DNA of 64,000 bases from Amborella trichopoda (Eukaryota > Streptophyta > Magnoliopsida > Amborellales > Amborellaceae): NCBI RefSeq assembly GCF_000471905.2, contig NW_006499751.1:4311461-4375460 (forward strand), written 5' to 3'. The notes under the pieces are model-generated. The model searched no databases. It saw only the letters and a list, made by a program, of their open reading frames with translations, and had not been told where the DNA came from. Positions 11,591 to 24,323 of this stretch are shown here, piece after piece. Each line of letters begins with the position of its first letter. Position 1 is the stretch's first letter. The position numbers and the translations under genes are program-made.

Positions 11591-12223
11591 GTGTTTAACA
11601 AAACATCATTACTTTTTGTTTTAAAAATTATTTTAATAGGTAACTTAACCATTAAGAAGGAAAAAATTTGAAATTTCTACAAAAGCACATTAGCATTGTT
11701 GAAGTAAGCGTCCAAGAATTTTTTTGTAGAGTGCCTTTGCCTTTTAGTAAAAATTTCAACTTTACCTTTTATGGAGATGACAAAAGTACCCCTTGAATTG
11801 TTCTAATATTTACAAAATTCTCCTTACTTAATGATGAAGATATCACAAAAAGTAAATTTTTTTAAAAAATAGAGTATAAAATTAGTAAATCCATCATTCA
11901 CAACTCTCTCTATTTTTTACCTTTATAATTTGAAGGGTTGTGAAGTTTAGATTATCCCTTAGTGATAGAATTTGTCAAGAGTTAACAACCGCTCAAAATA
12001 TCGAGGTTAATATTCGAAGGCGTTGTGAAGGGTGAGTTTATCAAAAAGATTATTACATTTTATTAAAAAAATTATTTAAATAGGTTACTTAATCATTCAG
12101 CTAGGGCATATTTCAAATTTTTACTAAAGTACAATAACATTTTGGAAGTTAGTATCCTGGAATTTTATTTGTAGAGTGCGTTTTTCTTTTATTAAAAATT
12201 TCAAGTTTACCTTTTATCAAAGT
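11591..12223 (+). repeat. 633-bp duplicated block, copy 2
   Basis: Near-identical to 10,958-11,590. By eye about ten substitutions or small indels separate the copies, for example GATAGAGTTT versus GATAGAATTT, CATTAAGCTAGG versus CATTCAGCTAGG, and AGAGTACG versus AGAGTGCG. Landmarks are at 11642 and 12086. Sequence after 12,223 continues the interrupted monomer body with ACCCCTTGTCTTGTAGTAAC. This is much closer than ordinary neighbouring monomers, so the duplication is recent relative to the rest of the array. Confidence 0.9.
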
Positions 12224-15200
12224 ACCCCTTGTCTTGTAGTAACAATTACAAAATTACCCTTACTTATTGATGAAGATTTCACAAAAAGAAACTTTTTTTA
12301 AAAAAATAGACCTCAATAGTTGTAAATCCACCCTTTACAACTCACTACATCTTCAACCTTTGCAATTTGAAGGGTTGTGAACTTTAAATTAACCCTTAGG
12401 CATTACTTTTTGTTTAAAAAATTAAGAAGGGTTGTGAAGCTTAAATTAACCCCTAGTCATTACTTTCTGGTAAAAAAATTATTTTAACAGGTAACTTAAC
12501 CACTAGGCAGGAGAAAATTTTAAATTTTTAGAATAGTACAATGCTGTTTTGGAGTTAGTTTCTTGCAATTTTATTTGTAGAGTGCTCTTGTCTTTTATTA
12601 AAAATTTCAACTTTACTTTTATGGAGATGATAAAAGTACCCCTTGTCTTGTAGTAATATTTATAAAAGTACCTTTACTTAATGATGAAGATATCACAAAC
12701 ATAACTTTTTCAAAACATAGACAACAAAATTAGTAAATCCACCCTTCACAACTCTCTTTATCTTTAACTTTTGTAATTTGAAGAGTTGCGAGGTTTAGAT
12801 TATCCCTTAGTGAAAGGGTTTGTCTAAAGTTAACAACCCCTCAAAATACAAAAGGTCAAAATTTAGAAGGGGTTGTAATGGGTGTATTTATCAAAATGAT
12901 TGCTACTTTTTATTTAAAAAATTATTTTAATAGGCATAACCACTAAAATAGGGAAAATTTGAAAATTCCACAAAAGTACAATGGCATTTTTGAAGTAAGC
13001 GTCCTGAAATTTTATTTGTAGAGTGCCCTTATCTTTTCGTAAAAATTTCAACTTTACTATTTATGGAGATGACAATAGTACCCTTTGTCTCGTTGTAATA
13101 TTTACAAAATTTCCCATACTTAATGATGAAGACATCAAAAAAAGTATCTTTTTTTTAAAAAATAAACCACAAAATTAGTAAATCGACTCTGCACAACTCC
13201 CTTTATATTTAATCTTAATTGAAGTATTGTGAAGTTTAGATTATTCCTTAGTGATAGCGTTTGTCTAGAGTTAACAACCCCTCAAATTACAGAGGTTAAA
13301 ATTCGAAGGCGTAGTGAAGGGTGTCTTTATTAAAAAGAATATTTAATTATGTTTAAAAAATTATTTTAATAGGTAATGTAACCATTAAGAAACGGAATAC
13401 TTCAATTTTTTACAAAAGTACAATGTCATTTTGGAAGTGAGAGTCCTGGAATTTTATTTGTAGAGTGCCATTTTCTTTTAATAAAAATTTCAACTTTACC
13501 CTCTATAGAGATGACAAAAGTCCCCCTTGTTTTGAAGTAATATTTAGAAAATTACCCTTACTTTGTGTTGAAGATTTCATAAAAATTAATTTTTTTTTTA
13601 AAATTAGACCACAATATTAGTAAATCCACCCTTCACAACTCTATATATCTTTAACCTTTGCAATTTGAAAGGTTGTTAAGTTTAGATTATCCCCCTAGTC
13701 ATTACTGTTTGTTTAAAAAATTATTTTAATAGGTAACTTAATCATTAAGCATGGACAAATTTGAAAGCTCCTGAAAAGTACAATGCCATTTTTTAAGTAA
13801 GCGTCTTGAAATTTTCTTTGTAGAATGCCTTTGTCTTTTAGTTAAAATTTCAACTTTACCATTCATAGAGATGACAAAAGTACCCTTTGTCTTGTTGTAA
13901 TATTTACAAGATTGCCCATACTTAAAGATGAAGATATAAAAAAAAGTAAGTTTTTTTTTAAAAATAAACCACAAAATTTGTAAATCCACCCTTCACAACT
14001 CTCTCTATATTTAACCTTTGTAATTGAAGTATTGTGAAGTTTAGATTATTCCTTAGTGATAAGGTTGTCTAGAGTTAACTACCCCTCAAATTACAGAGGT
14101 TAAAATTCGAAGGCGTTGTGAAGGGTGTGTTTATAAAAAAGATTGTTACATTTTGTTTAAAAAATTATTTTAATATGTAACTTAACCACTCAACAAGGGC
14201 ATATTTCAAATTTTTACAAAAGTACAATGGCATTTTGGAAGTGAGTGTCTTGGAATTTTATTTATAGATGGTCATTTTCTTTTATTAAAAATTTCAAGTT
14301 TACCCTTTATAGAGATGACAAAAGTACCCCTTGTCATGTAGTAACATTTACAAAATCACCCTTACTTAATGATGAAGATTTCATAAAACGTTACTTTTAA
14401 AAAAAAATTGAACCCCAATATTACTAAATCCACTTATCACAATTCTCTATATCTTTAACCTTTAGCAATTTGAAAGGTTGTGAAGTTCAAGTTAACCCTT
14501 AGTCATGACTTTTTATTTAAAACATTATTTTAACATGTTACTTAACCATTAGGTAAGGGAAAATTTTAAATATTTACAATAGTACCATGCAATTTTGGAA
14601 GTTAGTCACATGGAATTTTATTTGTAGAGTGCCATTGTCTTTTAGTAAAAATTTCAACTTTACCCTTTATCGAGATAACAAAAGTGCCCCTTATCTCGTA
14701 CTAATATTTACAAACTTATCCTTACTTAATGATGAAGATATCACAAACATAAATTTTCAAAAAATAGACTTTCAAATTAGTAAATCCACCCTTCACAACT
14801 CTCTCAATCTTTAACCTTTGTAATTTGAAGGGTTGTGAAGTTTAGATTATCCCTTGGTGATAGAGTTTGTCAAAAGTTAACAATCCTTCAAAATACAAAG
14901 GTTAAAGTTAGAAGGGGTTGGGAAGGGTGTGTTTATCAAAAATATCATTTTTTTTTGTTTAAAAAATTATTGTAATAGGTAACTTAACCTTTAAGAAATG
15001 GAAAATTTGAAAATTCCACAAAAGTAAAATGACATTTTCGAAGTCATGGAATTTTATTTGTAGAGTACCATTGTCTTTTTAGAAAAAATTTCAACTTTAC
15101 CATTTATGGAGATAACAAAAGTACCCATCGTTAAAAGTACCACAAAAGTACTTAAAGAAAAAAATATCACAAAAAGTAACTTTTTTAAAAAAATTGACCA

Positions 15201-15750
15201 CAAAATTTGTAAATCCACCCTTCACAACTCCATCAATATTTATCCTTTGTAATTGCAGGGTTGTGAAGTTTAAAGTATTCCTTATTGAAAGGGTTTGTCT
15301 AGAGTTAACAACCCCTCAAAATACATAGGGTAAAATTCGAAGGCGTTGTGAAGCGTGTGTTTATCAAAAAGATTATTACATTTTGTTTAAAAAATTATTT
15401 TAATACATAACTTAACTATTAAGCAATGACGTATTTAAAACATTTTCAAAAGTACAATGGCATTTTGGAAGTTCGTGTCCTGGAATATTATTTGTAGAGT
15501 GTTATTGTCTTTTAATAAACATTTCAACTTTACCCTTTATGAAGATGACAAAAGTACCACTAGTCTTGTAGTAATACATACAAATTTACCCTGACTTAAT
15601 GATTAAGTTTCACAAAAAGTAAGTTGTTTTATAAAAAAAATATATATTAAAATATTAGTAAATCCACCCAAATCTTTTTATCTTTAACCTTTGCAATTTG
15701 AAGGGTTGTGGAGTTTAGATTATCCCCTAGTAATTACTTTTTGTTTAAAA
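12224..15750 (+). repeat. Satellite monomers 16-23, mixed A and B
   Basis: Landmarks are at 12493, 12936, 13375, 13735, 14179, 14539, 14981 and 15409. Monomers 18, 20 and 23 are B (next landmark 358-360 bp on). Around 12,371-12,480 a B-type junction is followed by a second partial copy of its own end (AAGAAGGGTTGTGAAGCTTAAATTAACCCC in two pieces). The same double end occurs at about 32,029-32,140, marking shared ancestry of the two regions. Confidence 0.8.
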
Positions 15751-17102
15751 AATTATTTTAATAGGTAACTTAACCATTTACCTTTTATGGAGATGACCAA
15801 AGTACCCCAACTTAATGATGAAGCTTTCACAAAAAGTAACCTTTGTTTTTTTAAAAAAAAACCTCACTATTAGTAAATCCACCCTTGAGAACAATCTATA
15901 TATTTAACTTTTGCAATTTGAAGGGTTGTAAAGTTTAGATTAATCTCTACTCATTACTTTTTGTTTAAAAAATTATTTTAATAATTAACTTAACCATTAG
16001 GCAAGGAAATTTTTTACAATAGTATAATTCTATTTTGGAAGTTAGTCACCGGGAATTTTATTTGTAGAGTGCCATTGCTTTTTAGTAAAAATTTCAGCTT
16101 CACCCTTTAGGGAGAAGACAAAAGTACCCCTCGTCCTGAAGTAATATTTTCAAATTTACCCTTACTTAAGGATGAAGATATCACAAGAAGTAATTTTTTT
16201 AAAAAAATAGACTACAACATTAGTAAATCCACCCTTCGCAACTTTCTCTATCTTGAACCTTTGTAATTTAAAGGGATGTGTTTAACAAAACGTTCATCAC
16301 TTGTTGTTTAAAATTATTATAATAGCTAACTTATCCATTAAGCAAGAGTAAATTTGAAATTTACACAAAAGTACAATGGCATTGTTGAAGTAAGCGTCCA
16401 GGAATTTTATTTGTAGAGTGCATTTGTCTTTTAGTAAAAATTTCAACTTTACCTTTTATAGAGATGACCAAAGTACCCCTTGTTCTGTAGTAATATTTAC
16501 AAAATTCCCCGTACTCAATGATTAAGATATCACAAAAAGTAACTTTTTTCAAAAATAGACTACAAAGTTAGGAAATTCACCCTACACAACTCTGTCTACC
16601 TTTAACCTTTGTAATTTGAAGGGAGGTGAAATTTAGATTATCCCTTAGTGATAGGGTTTGTCTAGAGTTAACAACCCCTCAAAATGCAGAGGTTAAATTT
16701 GAAGGCATTGTGAAGGGTGTGTTTATCAAAAAGAATTTTTAATTTTGTCTAAAAAATTATTTTAAATGGTAACTGAACCATTAAGCAAAGGCATATTTCA
16801 AATTTTTAAAACAGTACAATGGGATTTTGGACGTTAGTGTCTTGGAATTTTATTTGTAGAGTGCTAATTTCTTTTAATAAAATTTCAACTTTACTTATGG
16901 AGATGATAAAACCACCTTATCTTGTAGTAATAAATGATGTTTCACAAAATGTAACTTTTTTAAAAAAAAAAGATAACAATATCAGTAAATACACCATTCA
17001 CAACTCTCTCTATCCTTAACCTTTATAACTTGAAGGGGTGTGAAGTTTAGATTATCCCTTAGTGATAGGGTTTGTCAAGAGTTAACAACCCCTCAAATTA
17101 AA
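15751..17102 (+). repeat. Satellite monomers 24-27, with internal deletions
   Basis: Landmarks are at 15767, 15987, 16328 and 16771. Monomer 24 is only 220 bp because most of its body is missing: the landmark is joined to TTTACCTTTTATGGAGATGA. Monomer 25 has lost most of the foldback (AAAGGGATGTGTTTAACAAA junction at about 16,270). Monomers 25-26 share variants with about 27,150-27,850, for example GGCATTGTTGAAGTAAGCGT, GAGTGCATTTGTC and GATGACCAAAGTACC. Confidence 0.75.
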
Positions 17103-20100
17103 GAGATTAAGCAATTTCATATTTTAAATTTTTACAAAAGTAAAATGGCATTTTGGAAGTTTGTGTTATAGAATTTTATTTGTTGAGTGCTCCTTCCTTT
17201 TAATAAAAACTTCAATTTTACCGTTTATAGAGATAACAAAAGCACCCTTTGTTTTGTAGTAGTATTTACAAAATTACCCTTACTTAAGGATGACGATTTC
17301 AAAAAAAGTAACGTTTTAAAATAAAAATAGACCACAATATTATTAAATCCACCCTTCACAACTCTCTATATCTTTAACCTTTCCAATTTGAAGGGTTGTG
17401 AAGTTTAGACTATCCCCTAGCCATTACTTCTTGTTAAAACAAATTATTCTAATAGGTAACTTAACCATTAGGCATGGCAAAATTTTATATTTTTACAATA
17501 GTACAATGCTATTTTGGAAGTTAGTCTCTTGGAATTTTTCTTATTGAGTGCCCTTGTCTTTTAGTAAATATTTAACTTTACCCTTTTTAGAGATGACAAA
17601 AATACTCATAGTCTTGTTATAATATTAACAAAATTATCCTCACTTAATGATGAAGATATCACAAACATAAAATTTTCAAAAAATAGACTACAAAATTAGT
17701 AAATCTTACCTTCCCAACTCTCTCTATCTTTAACTTTTGTAATATGAAGGGTTGCGAAGTTTATATTATCCCTTAGTGATAGGGTTTGTCTAACGTTAAC
17801 AAACCCTCAAAATACAAATGTTAAAATTAGAAGGGGTACTGATGGGTATATTTATCAAAAAGATCGTTACTTTTTGTTTAAAAAATTATTTTAATAGGTA
17901 GCTTAACCATTAAGCAAGGGCAATTTTGAAAATTCCACAAAAGTATAATGGCATTATAGAAGTACGCGTCCTGGAATTTTATTTGTAGAGTGCCCATGTA
18001 TTTTATTCAAAATTTCAATTTTACCTTTTATGAAGATGATAAAAGTATCTATTTTTTTTGTAATATTTACAAAATTACCCTTACTTAATGATGAAGATAA
18101 CACAAAAAGTAAATTCTAAAAAAAATAGATTACAAAATTAGTAAATCCACCCTTCACAACTCTCTCTAATTTGAAGGGTTGTGAAGTTTAAATTATCCCT
18201 AAGTGATAGGGTTTGTCTAGAGTTAACAACCCCTCAAATTACAGAGGTTAAAATTTGAAAGCGTTGTGATGGGCGTGTTTATCAAAAAGATTATTGCAAT
18301 TTGATAAAAAAATTATTTTAATAGGTAACTTATCTAAGCAATAGCATAGTAAAATTTTTTACATAAGTACATTGGCATTTTGGAAGTTAGTGTTCTGAAA
18401 TTTTATTTGTAGAGTACTCCCTTCAGTTAATAAAAATTTCAACTTTACCTTTTATAGAAATGACAAAAATACCCCTTATCTTGTAGAAATATTTATAAAA
18501 TTACCATTTCCTAATGATGACGATTTTATAAAAAGTAATTGTTTTTTAAAAAATAGGTCACAATATTAGTAAATGCACCCTTCACAACTCTCTATATCTT
18601 TAATCTTTAGAATTTGAAGGGTTATGAAGTTTATATTATCCCCTAGTCATTACTTTTTATTTAAAAAATTATTTTATTGGCTAACTTAGCCATTAGGGAA
18701 GGGAAAGTTTTAAATTTTTACAATAGCACGATGTCAATATGGGAGTTAGTCTATTGGAATTTTATTTGTAGAGTATCCTTGTCTTTTAGTAAATATTTCA
18801 ATTTTACCTTATATGGAGATGACAAAAGTACCCTTTGTCTCGAACTAATATTTATTAAATTACTCTAACTTAATGATGAAGATATCACAAATATAATTTT
18901 TTCAAAATATAGACTACAAAATTAGTAAATCTGCACTTCACATCTCTCTCTATCTTCAACCTTTGTAATTTGAAAGGTAGTGAAGTTTAGATTATCCCTT
19001 AGTGATAAGGTTTGTCCCAAGTTAATAATGCCACAAAATACAAAGTTTAAAGTCAGAAGGTGATGTGATGGGTGTGTTTATCAAAAAGATCGTTACTTTT
19101 TATTTAAAAAATTATTTTAATAGGTAGCTGAACCATTAAACAAGGGCAAATTTGAAAATTTCACAAATTTTGAAGTAAGCGTCCTAGAATTTTATTTCAA
19201 AAGTGTCATTATCTTTTTGTTAAAATTTCAACTTTACTTTTTTTAGAGATGACAAAAGTACCTCTTGTATTGTCGTAATATTTAAAGATATAACAAAAAG
19301 TAACCTTTTTTACAAAATGGAGACCACAAAATTAGTAAAAACCATCATTCACAACTCTTTCTATCTTTAACCTATGTAATTTGAAGGGTTGTGAAGTATA
19401 GATTATCCCTAAGTGATAGGGTTTGTCTAGAGTTAACAACCCCTTAAATTACAGATGTTAAAATTTGAAGGCGTTGTGAAGGGTGTGTTTATCAAAAAGA
19501 TCATTTAATTTTTTAAAAAAAATTATTCTAGTAGGTAACTGAACCAGTAAGCAAAGGCATATTTCAAATTTTTACAAAAGTAAAATGACATTTTGGAAGT
19601 TAGTGTTCTGGAATTTTATCTGTAGAGTGCTAATTTCTTTTAATAAAAATTTCAACTTTACCCTTTATGAAGATGACAAAAGCACCTTTTTGTATAATAA
19701 TATTTACAAAATTACCCTTACTTAATGATGACGATTTCACATAATGTAACTTTTTTAAAAAAAATAGATCCTTAATATTAGTAAATCCACCCTAAACAGC
19801 TCTCTAAACCTTTTCAATTTGAACGGTTGTGAAGTTTCTATTATCCCTTAGTCATTACTTTTTGTTTAAAAAATTTATCAATAGGTAACTTGACCATTAG
19901 TTAAGGGAAAATTTAAAATTTTTACAATAGTACAATTTCATTTTGGAAGTTTGTCTCTTAGAATTTTATTTGTAGTGCCCTTGTCTTCTAGCAAATATTT
20001 CAACTTTACCCTTTATGGAGATGACAAAAGTTGCCCTAGTCTTGCAGTAATATTTACAAAATTGCCCTTACTTAATGATGAAGATATCATGAACATAACG

Positions 20101-20688
20101 TTTTAAAAAAACAGACTACAAAATTTGTAAATCTACCTTTCACAACTCTCTTTATCTTTAAATTTGTTAAATTGAAGGGTTGTGAAGTTTAGATTATCCC
20201 TTAATGATAGGGTTTGTCTAAAGTTAACAACCTCTCAAAAAACAAAGGTCAAAGTTAGAAGGGGTTGTGATGGGTTTATTTTTCAAAATGATCGTTAGTT
20301 TTTATTTAAAAATTAATTTAATTGGTAGCATAACCATTAAGCAAGGGCAATTTTGAAAATTCCACCGAAGTATAATGGCATTTCAGAAGTAAGCATCCTG
20401 GAATTTGAAGTGTAGAGTGCCCTTGTTTTTTAGTAAAAATTTTAACTTTACCTTTTATGGAGATGATAAAAGTACCCATTGTCTTATTGTAATATTTACA
20501 AAATTGCCATTACTTAATGATAAAGATATCACAAAAAGTAACTTTTTTTAAAAAATAAACTTCAAAATCAGTAAATACACCCCTCACAACTCTCTTTATC
20601 CTTAACCTTTGTAACTTGAAGGGGTGTGAAGTTTAGATTATCCTTTAGTGATAGGGTTTGTCAAGAGTTAACAGCCCCTCAAATTACA
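17103..20688 (+). repeat. 3.6-kb higher-order repeat, copy 1 (nine monomers)
   Basis: Nine monomers with landmarks near 17108 (deletion junction), 17458, 17900, 18327, 18683, 19126, 19537, 19887 and 20327. Length classes run B-A-A, B-A-A, B-A-A. The copy opens at a private deletion junction GAGATTAAGCAAT that fuses the end of a foldback to a monomer body. The same junction opens copies 2 and 3, at offsets of 3,586 and then 3,635 bp. Monomers at the same position in different copies share variants that adjacent monomers lack. Confidence 0.9.
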
Positions 20689-23600
20689 GAGATTAAGCAA
20701 TGACATATTTTTAATTTTTACAAAAGTACCATGGCATTTTGGAAGTTTGTGTTATGGAACTTTATTTACAGAGTGCTGCTTTCTTTTAATAAAAATTTCA
20801 ACTTTACCCTTTAGGGAGATAACAAAAGTACCCGTTGTCTTGTAGTAATATTTACAAAATTACACTTACTCAATGGTGATGATTTCACAAAAAGTAATGT
20901 TTTAAAATAAAAATAGACCACAATATTATTAAATCCACCCTTCACAACTCTCTATATCTTCAACCTTTCCACTTTGAAGGGTTGTGAAGTTTAGATTATC
21001 CCCTAGCCATTACTTCGTGTTGAAACAAATTATTTTAATAGGTAACTTAACCATTAGGCATGATAAGATTTTAAATTTTTACAATAGTATAATGCTATTT
21101 TGGAAGTAAGTCTCTTGGAATTTTATTTATTGAGTGCCCTTGTCTTTTAGTAAATATTTCAATTTTACCCTTTTTGGATATGACAAAAATACTCATAGTC
21201 TTGTTATAATATTAAGAAAATTACCCTCACTTAATGATGAAGATATCACAAACATAAATTTTTCAAAAAAAAGTCTATAAAATTAGTAAATCTTACCTTC
21301 TCAACTCTCTCTGTCTTTAACTTTTGTAATTTGAAGGGTTGCGAAGTTTAGATTATCCCTTAGTGATAGGGTTTGTCTAAAGTTAACAACCCCTCAAAAT
21401 ACAAATGTCAAAGTTAGAAGAGGTTGTAATGGGTGTATTTATCAAAAAGATCGTTTTTTTTTGTTTAAAAAATTGGTTGCATAGGCAGCTTAACCATTAA
21501 GCAAGGGCAATTTTGAAAATTCCACAGAAGTACAATGGCATTATAGAAGTAAGCGTCCTGGAATTTTATTTGTAGAGTGCCCTTGTCTTTTAGTAAAAAT
21601 TTCAATTTTACCTTTTAAGAAATTGATAAAAGTATCCCTTTTTTTGTTGTAATATTTACAAAATTGCCCTTATTTAATGCTGAAGATATCACAAAAAGTA
21701 ACTTCTAAAAAAAAATAGATTACATAATTAGTAAATCCACCCTTCACAGCTCTCTCTATAACTTGAAAGGTTTTGAAGTTTAGATTATCCCTAAGTGATA
21801 GGGTTTGTATAGAGTAAACAACCCCTTAAATTATAGAGGTTAAAATTCGAAAGCGTTGTGAAGAGCGTGTTTGTCAAAAAGATTGTTGCAATTTGTTTAA
21901 AAAATTATTTTAATATGTAACTTATGTAAGCAAATGCATATTTCAAATTTTTACATACGTACACTGCCATTTTGGAAGTTAGTGTTCTTGAATTTTATTT
22001 GTAGATTGGTCCTTTCATCTAATAAAAATTTCAACGTTACCCTTTATAGAGATGACAAAAGTATCCCTTGTCTTGAAGTAATATTTATAAAATTACCATT
22101 ACTTAATGATGACGATTTCATCAAAAGTAACTTTTTTTAAAAAAATAGGCCACAATATTAGTAAATGCACCCTTCACAACTCTCTATATGTTTATTCTTT
22201 AGAATTTGAAGGGTTATGAAATTTATATTATCCCCTAGTCATTACTTTTTATTTAAAAAATTATTTTAATAGCTAACTTAACCATTAGGCAAGGGAAAGT
22301 TTTAAATTTTTACATTAGCACAAAGTCAATTTGGGAGTTAGTCTATTGGAATTTTATTTGTAGAGTGTCCTTGTCTTTTAGTAAATACTTCAACTTTACC
22401 CTATATGGAGATGACAAAAGTACCCATTGTCTTGAACTAATATTTACTAAATTACCCTAACTTAATGATGAAGATATCACAAATATAACTTTTTGAAAAT
22501 ATAGACTACGAAATTAGTAAATCCGCCCTTCACATCTCTCTCAATCTTTAACCTTTGTAATTTGACGGGTAGTGAAGTTTAGATTATCCCTTAGTGATAG
22601 GGTTTGTCTAAAGTTAATAATTTCACAAAATACAAAGGTTAAAGTTAGAAGGTGATGTGATGGGTGTGTTTATCAAAAAGATCGTTACTTTTTATTTAAA
22701 AAATTATTTTAATAAGTAGCTGAACCATTAAGCAAGGGCAAATTGGAAAATTTTACAAAAGTACAATGGCATTTTTGAAGTAAGTGTCTTGGAAATTTAA
22801 TTTGAAAAGTGTCTTTATCTTTTAGTTAAAATTTCAAGTTTACTATTAATAGAGATAACTAAAGTACCCCTCATATTGCCATAAGATTTACAAAATTCCC
22901 CTTACTTAATATTGAAGATATAATAAAAAGTAATTTTTTTTTAAAAAAAATAGACCACAAAATTAATAAATCCATCATTAAAACCTCTCTGTATCTTTAA
23001 CCTATGTAATATGAAGGGTTGTGATGTTTAGATTATCCCTAAGTGATAGGGTTTTTCTAGAGTTAACAACCCCTCAAAATACAGAAGTTAAAATATGAAG
23101 GCGTTGTGAAGGGTATGTTTGTCAAAAAGATTATTACATTTTGTTTAAAAAATTAATTTAATAGGTAACTTAACCATTAAGCAAGGTCATATTTCAAATT
23201 TTTACAAAAGTATAACGATATTTTGAAAGTTAGTGTCTTGGATTTTTATTTGTGGAGTGCTAATTTCTTTTAATAAAAATTTCAACATTACCCTTCATGG
23301 AGTTGACAAAAGCACCTTTTCTTTTAGTAATATTTACAAAATTACCCTTACTTAACGATGACGATTTCACAAAATGTAACCCTTTTTTTTAAAATAGACC
23401 ACAATATTAGTAAATCCACCCTAAACAGCTCTCTATATACCCTTGCAATTTGAAGGGTTGTGAAGTTTATATTATCCCCTAGTCATTACTTTTTGTTTAA
23501 AAAATTATTTCAATAGGTAACTTGACCATTAGACAAGGGAAAATTTTAAATTTTTACAATAGAACAATTTCATTTTGGAATTTTGTCTCTTGGAATTTTT

Positions 23601-24323
23601 TTTGTTGTGCCCTTGTCTTCTAGTAAATATTTCAACTTTACCCTTTATGGAGATGACAAAAGTTGCTCTAGTCATGTAGTAATATTTACAAAATTGCCTT
23701 TACTTAATGATGAATATATCACAAACATAATGTTTTAAAAAAATAGACTATAAAATTAGGAAATCTACCCTTCACAACTCTCTTTATCTTTAAATTTGTT
23801 AATTTGAAGGGTTGTGAAGTTTAGATTATCCCATAGTGATAGGGTTTGTCTAAAGTTAAGAACCTCTCAAAAAACAAAGGTCAAAATTAGAAGGGGTTGT
23901 GATGGGTTTATTTTTCAAAAAGATCGTTAGTTTTTTGTTTAAAAATTTATTTTAATTGGTAGCATAACCATTAAGCAAGGGCGATTTTGAAAATTCCATC
24001 GAAGTATAATGGCATTTCAGATGTAAGCGTCTTGGAATTTTAATTGTGGAATGCCCTTGGCTTTCAGTAAAAATTTCCACTTTACCTTTTATGGAGATGA
24101 TAAAAGTACCCCTTGTCTTCTTGTAATATTTACAAAATTGCCATTACTTAATGATAAAGATATCACAAAAAAGTAACCTTTTTTAAAAAATAGATTTCAA
24201 AATCAGTAAATACACCCTTCGCAACTCTCTCTATCCTTAACCTTTGTAACTTGAAGGGGTGTGAAGTTTAGATTATCCCTTAGTGATAGGGTTTGTCAAG
24301 AGTTAACAGCCCCTCAAATTACT
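20689..24323 (+). repeat. 3.6-kb higher-order repeat, copy 2 (nine monomers)
   Basis: Landmarks near 20694 (junction), 21044, 21487, 21919, 22275, 22718, 23167, 23519 and 23961, again B-A-A three times. Position-specific variants shared with copy 1 include TTATTGAGTGCCCTTGTC in the second monomer, TAAGCAAATGCATATTTC-like starts in the fourth, GTCAATTTGGGAGTTAGTCT in the fifth, CCTAAACAGCTCTCTA in the seventh and AACTTGACCATTAG in the eighth. Confidence 0.9.
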
